Part shown: positions 1 through 5,387 of the stretch, in pieces
Layout: every line of letters starts with the position of its first letter
Numbering within the stretch: position 1 is the stretch's first letter
NCBI GenBank assembly: GCA_023136785.1
Contig: JAGLQP010000158.1
Location: forward strand, 1 to 5,455
Direction: 5' to 3'
From: Spirochaetales bacterium
Lineage (GTDB): Bacteria > Spirochaetota > Spirochaetia > SZUA-6 > DRHE01
DNA: 5,455 bases
Position numbers and translations under genes: made by a program
The notes under the pieces: generated by a model
Seen by the model: only the letters and a program-made list of their open reading frames with translations
What the model was told of the DNA's origin: nothing
Database searches by the model: none

Positions 1-744
1 CTGAAAGCAATACTCTTCGAACATTTCAGGAGAGATCATACAGGTGAAATCATTCTGACCGATGCAGAGGAAGCGCTTTTGACTCCAGCCCGCGGTCCAG
101 TTGGTCGTGCCCTGCCCGGAGGGAAGGATGATGTCCGATACGATGTCCACGATCGACTTGAACAACTCGGTCATGTCCCGCATGGCCCGCGGAATCGGCT
201 CGGGATTCTCTAAAAGGTCGACGAGCAGGTTCTCGGGTCCGCGAATAGCACTGAGTCCGTCGATCCCTGTGTGCAGGTCCGGATAGGTGGTGACCCACTT
301 GTCCTTTCCACGCTCCACCGAAGCCCGTAAGATTTCCAGATAGAGTTTCCACCAGTGGTTCTCCGGATCGATGGCCAGCTTCGGGTGTTCCGACCAGTCC
401 GTCACAATTGGTTTGACCCAGGAGGTGAAGTCCCTTGGTCTGAGGGTCATCTCGGCCCCCAGCCAGGCGGCGACCTGGTCCGGACCGAGCCAGGGGTTGT
501 GGATGGGAAGGGCATCCCCGGCGTAGTAGGAGTGGGAAAGGCTGTATTCCGCCGCCTCGATCACATACTCCACGTCCGTCCACAGTTCGTCGTCGGTAGC
601 CGGCTCCGGCGGCGGAGTGCCCGGCTTTGCCTCCGGGACCGTGACCCACATCACCGGACCCTGCTCCAGCTCCCCTTTCCAGAAGGCCTCGTTCCGCTGC
701 AAGGCTCTCTGTATCTGCTTGCCGTCGATCCAGATGGAATGCAT
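1..744 (-). CDS. URO-D-superfamily protein (corrinoid methyltransferase-like), C-terminus cut off by window edge
   Basis: A single open frame of 248 codons runs from ATG at 744 to base 1 without a stop, so the C-terminus lies outside the window. The start is supported by GGAG (755-752) seven bases upstream. The protein is Trp-rich and soluble, with no signal peptide or membrane segment. It resembles a divergent URO-D-like family often annotated as uroporphyrinogen decarboxylase family protein or 'trimethylamine corrinoid protein 2'. Supporting landmarks, recalled rather than searched, are FWKGEL (21-26), WTDVEYVIE (55-63), YYAGDALPIHNPWLGPD (73-89), IDPENHWW (125-132), YPDLHTGIDGLSAIRGPENL (154-173) and CMISPEMFEEY (235-245). 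The family shares the URO-D TIM-barrel fold. Some members act on methyl-corrinoid or methyl-thiol chemistry rather than porphyrins, so heme synthesis is unlikely here. It is the last visible gene of the cluster, 75 bases after an amidohydrolase gene. Family assignment is fairly firm; the substrate is unknown. Confidence 0.85.
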   Translation of the reverse strand, partial: MHSIWIDGKQIQRALQRNEAFWKGELEQGPVMWVTVPEAKPGTPPPEPATDDELWTDVEYVIEAAEYSLSHSYYAGDALPIHNPWLGPDQVAAWLGAEMTLRPRDFTSWVKPIVTDWSEHPKLAIDPENHWWKLYLEILRASVERGKDKWVTTYPDLHTGIDGLSAIRGPENLLVDLLENPEPIPRAMRDMTELFKSIVDIVSDIILPSGQGTTNWTAGWSQKRFLCIGQNDFTCMISPEMFEEYCFQ

Positions 745-775
745 GCTCAAGCTCCAATTGGTGAGTATTGGCGAC

Positions 776-798
776 CCGGCCCCGGCGCCCCTGGCCGG
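776..798. repeat. GC-rich inverted repeat in the 75-bp intergenic gap
   Basis: CCGGCC (776-781) and GGCCGG (793-798) are perfect inverted arms around an 11-base GC-rich centre. They sit between the stop of the 449-residue amidohydrolase and the start of the URO-D-like gene. No T-run follows in either direction, so this is not a standard rho-independent terminator. In mRNA it could form a short hairpin affecting stability or the relative expression of the last gene. A chance hairpin in GC-rich DNA is equally possible. Confidence 0.3.
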
Positions 799-819
799 CG
801 GTGCGCCGATGCGACGCCT

Positions 820-2169
820 TTAACCGAGCACCTCGGCGGGTACTTTTTCCTTCAATCCGAACCAGTGAATCGGATTGTCCCGCAGGATCCACCGGGCGAC
901 CTGCCTGGCCCGTTCCTCCGTCATCGAACCCTCGCTCACTTTCTCCGCGAGCACCCGGGCGATGTTGTCCTTGGCCATGACCGCATGACCGTAGGATCCC
1001 TCAATGAAGATGAAATCCCCGCCGAAACCGTGGATCTTGTTGGCCGGTACGGCGTCGAGTAAATCACTCAACGCCCGCCTGCCCGCGGCGGGATTGACGA
1101 TCCACATCCAGCAGAAATCCACCGCCACATTGGGGAAGTTCTTCACCAGTGTGACCAGCTCCTCCTGATAGGGGTAGCTGATGTGATAGATGTCGAAACG
1201 CACCTTCGGATACTTGAAAAACAGGTTGCTCAACAACGAGGCCCGGGAGTTGCGTATGGTATTGGCGTTGCCCTCCTGCAGTCCCGTATGAAACTTCACC
1301 GTCAGATCGTATTTGGCGCACTGCTGGATGCTGAAGTGAACCAGATAATCCTGGATCCCCCGCAGCTGCTCGAGGGAGGGCAGGCTGACATTGCGTTCCC
1401 ATCCGGAGTTTAGCAGCTGGTTGAACAGAGGCTCGATTTCGCCGCGGCTGCGGTCGGCAAAGACGAGGGGGCGGAAATAGGCTACGGGGATCTTCAACGC
1501 TGAAGCCTGGGATGCATAGGAGGAAAAGCGTTCCTCGATGGCACCGAGGTAGTCGTCGAGGCAGAGGATCTCTCGGCCCCAGCCCTGGTGCCACTCCTCC
1601 AGCGCGTAATCGTGCAGACCGGAGAGTTTCTGCTTGTCCAACGTGAGATACGGGGCTAAGAGATCCTGCGCAAACAGGGTGCGGTCGTAGTCAGGGGTCC
1701 ACATCCTGGGGATCGGAGCCAGCCGGTCCAGTTGGTTCCAGAGGGCCACCGCGATTCCGGAACGATCGAACACCTCCCGGTAGTAACCGGGATGTCGGGC
1801 CTGGCTCATCTTCTCGGACAACACCTCCACCGTATCGGCACTCAGGCTCTCCAGACCGTAGAGGTCGCGAATCGCGATCTCCAGACAGCGGCCGTATCCG
1901 GTGCCCCGCATGTACTCCCAATACGGAGCGATCAGCCGCCATTTTTCTGTCGGGCTCAGATCCCGATCGCTTTGAAGACGCAGGATGTCCTCCGGCGGAC
2001 AGCCCGCGGAGATCAGGTCGCAGTTGGCGTAGTGCAGAAAAAGCCGACCGAAATCCGCAGGTTCTCGGATGAACTCCTCCTCGGTATCCAGATGTTCATG
2101 GGTGTCCACGATGCCAATACCTTCGAGATACTCACGAAGATCCTTTGCGATCTCCCCCTGTTTGTTCAT
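820..2169 (-). CDS. Amidohydrolase superfamily protein (Amidohydro_2 / uronate isomerase-like), 449 aa
   Basis: This is a probable metal-dependent TIM-barrel enzyme of the amidohydrolase superfamily, cytosolic with no signal peptide. The N-terminal metal motif is VDTHEHL, with H24 and H26 as the HxH pair at the end of strand 1. Later ligand candidates are H294 in VKFHTGLQEGN, H329 in FDIYHISYP and D385 in HGFGGDF, the usual order of His, His and Asp. About 268 residues separate HxH from the third His, far more than in the neighbouring amidohydrolase (about 141), so there is a large extra region at roughly residues 30-285. Long inserts and this C-terminal pattern recall uronate isomerase-like members, but overall similarity to true UxaC is not obvious, so isomerase activity is only one option. 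Others are hydrolysis or decarboxylation of a carboxylated substrate. The ATG at 2169 follows a perfect AGGAGG by five bases. The upstream amidohydrolase ends 15 bases before it, which implies co-transcription. Confidence 0.9.
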   Translation of the reverse strand: MNKQGEIAKDLREYLEGIGIVDTHEHLDTEEEFIREPADFGRLFLHYANCDLISAGCPPEDILRLQSDRDLSPTEKWRLIAPYWEYMRGTGYGRCLEIAIRDLYGLESLSADTVEVLSEKMSQARHPGYYREVFDRSGIAVALWNQLDRLAPIPRMWTPDYDRTLFAQDLLAPYLTLDKQKLSGLHDYALEEWHQGWGREILCLDDYLGAIEERFSSYASQASALKIPVAYFRPLVFADRSRGEIEPLFNQLLNSGWERNVSLPSLEQLRGIQDYLVHFSIQQCAKYDLTVKFHTGLQEGNANTIRNSRASLLSNLFFKYPKVRFDIYHISYPYQEELVTLVKNFPNVAVDFCWMWIVNPAAGRRALSDLLDAVPANKIHGFGGDFIFIEGSYGHAVMAKDNIARVLAEKVSEGSMTEERARQVARWILRDNPIHWFGLKEKVPAEVLG

Positions 2170-2174
2170 TTTTT

Positions 2175-2180
2175 CCTCCT
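2175..2180 (-). promoter_or_regulatory. Consensus Shine-Dalgarno site AGGAGG of the 449-aa amidohydrolase
   Basis: AGGAGG reads on the minus strand from 2180 to 2175, followed by five A residues and the ATG at 2169. It lies within the 15-base gap after the TAG of the preceding gene. It is the strongest ribosome binding site in the window and fixes this start. It also suggests this enzyme is made at a high level relative to the other cistrons. Confidence 0.8.
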
Positions 2181-2184
2181 ATCC

Positions 2185-3279
2185 CTATTTCCGCAGATCC
2201 GAACGTGTCACCAGAATACGCTCCCCGTTATCCCAGAAGATCGCCTGCCTCTGATCCGCATCCAAGTGGTTGCGGTCCATCCCATCGAGAATGGCTCGCA
2301 TCTGCTCGTACAGAAAGAGCGTGTACTCCGCCTCTACTTCGGCCGGCTCGTGCTGCGTGTTCCAGGAAAACTCCTCCCGGCAGAAGTTTCGATATTCCTT
2401 CTCCGTCCAGGTCCGTCTGCCGTGCCAGAAGAGGATCGGCATGTCCGTACCGAACAGGATCCGCTCAGGACTGATTCGGGAAAAAGCCAAATCGTAGGTG
2501 TCCGGATTGATCACCGCCGTGGTATCAAAATAGAAGCCCTCGCCGTCCGACCCAAGCAGCTCCAGGCCGGTTCGCAGGTAATACGGGCAGAAGGAGCGGC
2601 CGAAGTGGGCGATTATTATGGAGACCTCCGGGTACTTCTGTCGGATGTCCTTGAGCTCACGAACGTTTTCGGGACCGGCGATTCGATCTGCCCGGGGCAG
2701 GTGGAGCATCACCGCTTTGCCGTATCGGTCCGCGATCTGCCACTGTTCGTGAGGAAGAAAATCGAAAATGCTGATGTCGGCTCCCTTGACGCCGCTGACC
2801 ATGTCCGGGTAGGGCTTGAAGCCGACGAAACCCTCCCGCTGCAGCATCTCCTCGATTTCCTCCGGCTTCCACTCAGGCCGTACCGTCATGAAGGGGAAGA
2901 GCAGCCCTTCAGCCCGTTTCTCCGCCAGGTAGGCATTGTTGGCCTCCATGTCCGCTTCTTTGATCGGCCAGGGGAACCCTGCGATCCTGTACCGGCAATC
3001 CGGAAACAGCTCCCGGGCGCAGGCATAGGCGTCCTCGCAGGGAAGCAGATGCCCGCTCTCCAGAGCCCAGTCGGAACGCCAACGTTCCGGCGGTACGGCG
3101 GCGACATGCTCCGGAAGGTTGATATGCACATGAACATCGAAAATTTTTGGGGGCAAACGGGGTTGCAGAAATTCCCGGTAGAACGATACGTCGAATTCGG
3201 TTCGTTGAAAATACGGCTGCACAGGCTGATCCTTCCCCTGTTCCTCAGTAGGTCGTAACCCGCCAGAGCATGAAGCCAT
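2185..3279 (-). CDS. Amidohydrolase family protein (Amidohydro_2, PF04909-type), up to 364 aa
   Basis: This is a probable cytosolic metal-dependent TIM-barrel hydrolase or decarboxylase of the Amidohydro_2 group. Numbered from ATG 3279, the HxH motif is KIFDVHVHI (H50, H52). GFKPYP (K155) is the conserved lysine region after strand 4. H193 in VMLHLPRAD, H225 in IIIAHFGRSF and D279 in ILFGTDMPIL complete the expected metal and catalytic set. Its compact spacing differs from the 449-residue neighbour, so the two are not recent duplicates. The ATG at 3279 overlaps the methyltransferase gene by 35 bases and has only a distant AGGAG, 13 bases away. A GTG at 3222 (codon 20) has AAGGA seven bases upstream and lies 22 bases past the methyltransferase stop. 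That would give 345 residues and may be the true start, since the first 19 residues show no domain character. The family is clear; the substrate is unknown. Confidence 0.9.
   Translation of the reverse strand: MASCSGGLRPTEEQGKDQPVQPYFQRTEFDVSFYREFLQPRLPPKIFDVHVHINLPEHVAAVPPERWRSDWALESGHLLPCEDAYACARELFPDCRYRIAGFPWPIKEADMEANNAYLAEKRAEGLLFPFMTVRPEWKPEEIEEMLQREGFVGFKPYPDMVSGVKGADISIFDFLPHEQWQIADRYGKAVMLHLPRADRIAGPENVRELKDIRQKYPEVSIIIAHFGRSFCPYYLRTGLELLGSDGEGFYFDTTAVINPDTYDLAFSRISPERILFGTDMPILFWHGRRTWTEKEYRNFCREEFSWNTQHEPAEVEAEYTLFLYEQMRAILDGMDRNHLDADQRQAIFWDNGERILVTRSDLRK
3230..3234 (-). promoter_or_regulatory. Candidate ribosome binding site supporting an alternative GTG start at 3222
   Basis: AAGGA (3234-3230, minus strand) is followed after seven bases by an in-frame GTG at 3222-3220. 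This spacing is better than that of AGGAG before the ATG at 3279. If used, it removes the 35-base overlap with the methyltransferase gene and leaves a 22-base gap. Confidence 0.5.
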
Positions 3280-4153
3280 GGCAGGTTGTGCTCTCCTGGT
3301 TAAAGCTTCCCGCCCGGCTGTTCCTCTGAACGTAGGCGGTGATTATCTTTCGAATCGCCGGACCGATTTCCACATAACGGCTGAAATGATCGGCCAGCCC
3401 GTTTATCGCCTCCTCTTCACTCATCTCCAGGTGGACTCGAGGCTGAAAAAATCGCAGTTGGGACCGATACCCGAGGGCATACAGCATTCCAAAAGGATAG
3501 AGAATATCGCTGGGATAATCCCCGAGCTCCTCCTGAAAGATCTCGGGCCAGAGCTCGCTTTGGGCCCGGCCCCATTTTCCCCACCTGCCTCCGGACCAGC
3601 CGCTCAAGTAGCAGAAAGCCCGGGAAGCGGCGATCATCTTCTCCAGCATATCCGGATTGCTGATGCCGGGGGACATGGAGGCAAAGACCAGATCGAAGGC
3701 GTCCTGCCAGCCTTCGGCTATCAGATCCACTTCTTCCCAGGTCTTCTGAACGACTCGAACGTTTTCGCTTCCCCCGTCTCTGATCTTCCGCTCCAGGATC
3801 GACACCATTTCTTCAGCTGGCTCCAGAGCCAACACCTCAGCCACTTCCCCGGACAGAGGAACGGCGAAATTCCCCGGCCCGGCGCCGATGTCCAGGACCC
3901 GAAACTTTAGCTTGAGAGCTCCCTCGCTCTCAAGCCAGGTTAAGATCTGATCCCGCCGATCCCGGCTCTCTTCCGATTCGCTGTGCTCCGCGTAGCTGGG
4001 AGCCCTGAGATTCCACCTCTCGATCTCGGCTTGATTGCCGCGGCGCTCCCTCCGGTTCACGGGCGAGCGCTCCTTGGCCTCCAACCAGAGCCGCTTCCAC
4101 GGTTCAGGGTTGCAGGTGAAAGATTCATTTATTTTTCTGAAAATTCTCTTCAT
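3245..4153 (-). CDS. Class I SAM-dependent methyltransferase, 302 aa
   Basis: This is a soluble Rossmann-fold methyltransferase using S-adenosylmethionine. Motif I is VLDIGAGPGNFAVPL (86-100), with D88 and the glycine-rich turn. The acidic residue ending strand 2 is E111 in LALEPAEEM, which would hold the ribose. VVQKTWEEVD (134-143) and FDLVFASMS (153-161) fit motifs II and IV. An N-terminal helical part, PWKRLWLEAKERSPVNRR (about 18-35) then IERWNLRAPSYAEHS, matches a pattern I recall from methyltransferases in anaerobes that lie near corrinoid enzymes. It argues for a start upstream of the internal GTG at 4060, despite the AAGGAG before that GTG. The chosen ATG lies 12 bases after the toxin stop and lacks a clear Shine-Dalgarno site, so translation may depend on coupling. 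The first dozen codons are strikingly AT-rich compared with the rest. The acceptor substrate (small molecule or protein) cannot be told. Confidence 0.87.
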   Translation of the reverse strand: MKRIFRKINESFTCNPEPWKRLWLEAKERSPVNRRERRGNQAEIERWNLRAPSYAEHSESEESRDRRDQILTWLESEGALKLKFRVLDIGAGPGNFAVPLSGEVAEVLALEPAEEMVSILERKIRDGGSENVRVVQKTWEEVDLIAEGWQDAFDLVFASMSPGISNPDMLEKMIAASRAFCYLSGWSGGRWGKWGRAQSELWPEIFQEELGDYPSDILYPFGMLYALGYRSQLRFFQPRVHLEMSEEEAINGLADHFSRYVEIGPAIRKIITAYVQRNSRAGSFNQESTTCHGFMLWRVTTY

Positions 4154-4165
4154 TCTGATGCGCGG

Positions 4166-4630
4166 TTATTTTCGAGCCAAATATTCTTGAGGGGTAAGTA
4201 CGCCTCCCTTGAAAATCCCTTGGAGATGCTCTTTATCCCAGGTCACCAAAGTAGGAACAAACGGCAGGTACCGCTCCGCCGCAGCAACCATGAGGGCATC
4301 CCCAAAAGATGAACGACTTGCTACAAATTCGAAAACGCGTCTCTGCTCGACCACTGGACACTGTGTTTCGAAATCCGGGGGAGGCAGGACACTGACGCCG
4401 TATTTCCGGGAAAAATGAACCCACAGATCATTCAATTGTTCCCGATTCAGGTCGAAGGACAGAATCCCACAGAGTTCGAAGAGGTTAACCAACGTGGTAA
4501 ACCCTCTATCTGAAAGTTCAATACCTTCGAGAAAACGGCGATTCTGGGCATAGTTCGGATCACGGTGGTAGCGGAGATCGATAACAAATACGTTGGTATC
4601 GATCAGAACTAATTCCTGTCCCGCATCCAT
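4166..4630 (-). CDS. PIN-domain toxin, VapC-type ribonuclease, 154 aa
   Basis: This is a probable magnesium-dependent endoribonuclease that inhibits translation when free of its antitoxin. Numbered from ATG 4630, the four PIN acidic residues are visible: D11 in LVLIDTNVF, E52 in NLFELCGIL, D111 in SSFGDALMVAAAE and D132 in VTWDKEH. The length of 154 is slightly above the usual 130-140. The start at 4630 is preferred because GGAGAGAGG (4646-4638) ends seven bases upstream. An in-frame ATG at 4660 has no such site and would add ten residues with no PIN character. The gene overlaps the antitoxin by 22 bases in another frame, as is usual for translationally coupled pairs. All catalytic residues are present and the frame is intact, so it looks functional. 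Its RNA target cannot be predicted. Confidence 0.88.
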   Translation of the reverse strand: MDAGQELVLIDTNVFVIDLRYHRDPNYAQNRRFLEGIELSDRGFTTLVNLFELCGILSFDLNREQLNDLWVHFSRKYGVSVLPPPDFETQCPVVEQRRVFEFVASRSSFGDALMVAAAERYLPFVPTLVTWDKEHLQGIFKGGVLTPQEYLARK

Positions 4631-4866
4631 CCAGTAGCCTCTCTCCAATCGGAAAACCATGGTTTGGATTCAGCCAGGGTCGTTTCGATATCCCGCCAGG
4701 CTTCATCGAATGACCGTGATTGCATTTCCCGTGAGTGTTCCGAAACTGGTTGAATGATCGCAACAGGTTTACCTCTATAGGTCAGAGTGAATCTCTCTCC
4801 TGCCCGTACCATTTTGATAATTTCCCCGGTTTTTTGTTTCAACTGTTTTGCCGTAACAATTCTCAT
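4609..4866 (-). CDS. Phd/YefM-family antitoxin, 85 aa
   Basis: This is a probable DNA-binding antitoxin that neutralises the PIN toxin encoded immediately downstream. Residues 1-41 carry the Phd/YefM N-terminal fold: TAKQLKQKTGEIIKMVRAGE followed by the strand-turn-strand FTLTYRGKPVAIIQPV. Residues 42-85 are charged and Trp-containing (EAWRDIE, KPWFSDW), as expected of a flexible toxin-binding tail. Members of this family form dimers and repress their own promoter, with the toxin as co-repressor. That fits the repeats at 4880-4912 next to the promoter. No strong ribosome binding site precedes the ATG (only CGAG about seven bases away), so the antitoxin start is a little uncertain. The pair is AT-richer than the surrounding metabolic genes. 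Confidence 0.87.
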   Translation of the reverse strand: MRIVTAKQLKQKTGEIIKMVRAGERFTLTYRGKPVAIIQPVSEHSREMQSRSFDEAWRDIETTLAESKPWFSDWREATGWMRDRN

Positions 4867-4879
4867 AAATCAACTCGTT

Positions 4880-4912
4880 AAGTGAACACTTCGTTAAATA
4901 CAGTAAACACTT
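4880..4912. promoter_or_regulatory. Candidate operator: two 12-bp repeats 21 bp apart
   Basis: The plus-strand boxes are AAGTGAACACTT (4880-4891) and CAGTAAACACTT (4901-4912), identical at 10 of 12 positions. Their starts are 21 bases apart, about two helical turns. The first is nearly palindromic: AAGTG and CACTT arms around AA. One box overlaps the -10 and spacer of the predicted promoter and the other lies just past the predicted start of transcription. This is where a Phd-type repressor would be expected to bind. Repressor identity is inferred from position only. Confidence 0.55.
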
Positions 4913-4928
4913 TAGATCGAGATGTCAA
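4900..4928 (-). promoter_or_regulatory. Predicted sigma70-type promoter of the antitoxin-toxin operon
   Basis: On the minus strand, a perfect TTGACA (4928-4923) is followed by a 17-base spacer and TACTGT (4905-4900). TACTGT keeps the three most conserved -10 positions (T, A and final T). Transcription would start near 4893, giving a leader of about 27 bases before the antitoxin ATG at 4866. No comparable promoter was noticed before the methyltransferase or amidohydrolase genes, so this one may also drive them. Confidence 0.6.
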
Positions 4929-5387
4929 TGATTCGTTGCGGCGCATTTGCGGTGTATTTGCGGCGCAATTCTAGTCTTCAGTCGGATACCGGCCGCCGAG
5001 CTCTGCACGGGATTGAGGATATCCAGCCCCGTCTCGGTCCGTACGGCGAAAAGGTCCTTTACATAGGCTCGATCCATGGCCAACAGGCAGAGAAAATCCG
5101 GGATGCTCCCTACCTGGGGCAGACCCACCATGCCCCAGCAACCCAGGAGCAGGGCCTTGTCCGTTTCCCGCCGCAGTGTTTCCGCCCGGGCGGCTCTCCA
5201 ACCCCAGGTGCTTGCGCAGCCGATCCAAAGCATGGGCCATGATTCCGCTCATGATGGTGCCGCCCATATCGAGAGGGACCCGGTCCGGCTCCTCGTGGTT
5301 GAGCGTCTTCAGGACCCGCTCTCGAGAGCTCATGCGTCCTCGAGGCTCTTGATTCAAGCCGGGTTTTACGTGACTTTGAGTGCTCAT
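4925..5387 (-). pseudogene. Internally deleted, frameshifted URO-D-family gene remnant
   Basis: Three pieces of a URO-D-type protein follow in order, but most of the roughly 350-residue fold is absent. Piece 1 (5387 to about 5196) is the family N-terminus: SSRERVLKTLNHEEPDRVP, then LDMGGTIMSG and DRLRKHLGLE. Piece 2 (about 5182-5048, shifted by one frame) gives ETLRRETDKALL through FLCLLAMDRAYVKDLF, like the mid-protein region around the 'FLMDLA' segment. Piece 3 (5047-4988, same frame as piece 2) gives GLDILNPVQSSAAG, normally some 90-100 residues further on. The stretch from 4987 to the stop at 4925 has no family character. This implies at least two internal deletions plus C-terminal loss, so it is almost certainly inactive. 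The ATG at 5387 overlaps the preceding TGA; an internal ATG at 5333 (before SSRERV) is an alternative original start. Family placement comes from recalled consensus, not from a search. Confidence 0.75.
4936..4968. repeat. Three tandem 11-bp units of TTGCGGCGCAT type
   Basis: The plus-strand units are TTGCGGCGCAT (4936), TTGCGGTGTAT (4947) and TTGCGGCGCAA (4958), at a strict 11-base period. Units 1 and 3 differ at one position. Unit 3 is a perfect odd palindrome, TTGCG-G-CGCAA. The array lies just upstream of the TTGACA of the promoter and inside the non-homologous tail of the URO-D remnant. One unit per helical turn would suit cooperative protein binding. It could also be a recombination scar. 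Confidence 0.6.

Noticed and set aside
776..798. GC-rich hairpin considered as a rho-independent terminator.
   Set aside because: The stem is only 6 bp with an 11-base loop, and no T-run follows on either strand.
50..892. A 280-codon minus-strand frame across the left part of the window.
   Set aside because: It is Gly/Arg/His-rich with no domain character and overlaps the URO-D-like gene in another frame. That gene has a good ribosome binding site and family motifs.
355..1062. A 235-codon plus-strand frame antisense to the URO-D-like and amidohydrolase genes.
   Set aside because: No motifs, Arg/Pro/Gly-rich composition, and it crosses the end of one supported gene and the start of another.
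1732..3258. A 508-codon open frame on the plus strand running opposite both amidohydrolase genes.
   Set aside because: It spans two clear minus-strand genes and their junction, shows no recognisable motif, and is explained by the lack of stops in the frame opposite GC-rich coding DNA.
4060..4075. Internal GTG at 4060 with AAGGAG nine bases upstream as the methyltransferase start.
   Set aside because: It would remove the PWKRLWLEAKERSP segment, which looks like a conserved N-terminal feature of this methyltransferase group.
4631..4660. Upstream ATG at 4660 for the PIN toxin, adding ten residues.
   Set aside because: No ribosome binding site precedes it, whereas GGAGAGAGG is well placed before 4630. 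The extra residues are not part of the PIN fold.
4936..4968. 11-bp tandem units considered as a small CRISPR array.
   Set aside because: The units are contiguous with no spacers and are far shorter than CRISPR repeats.
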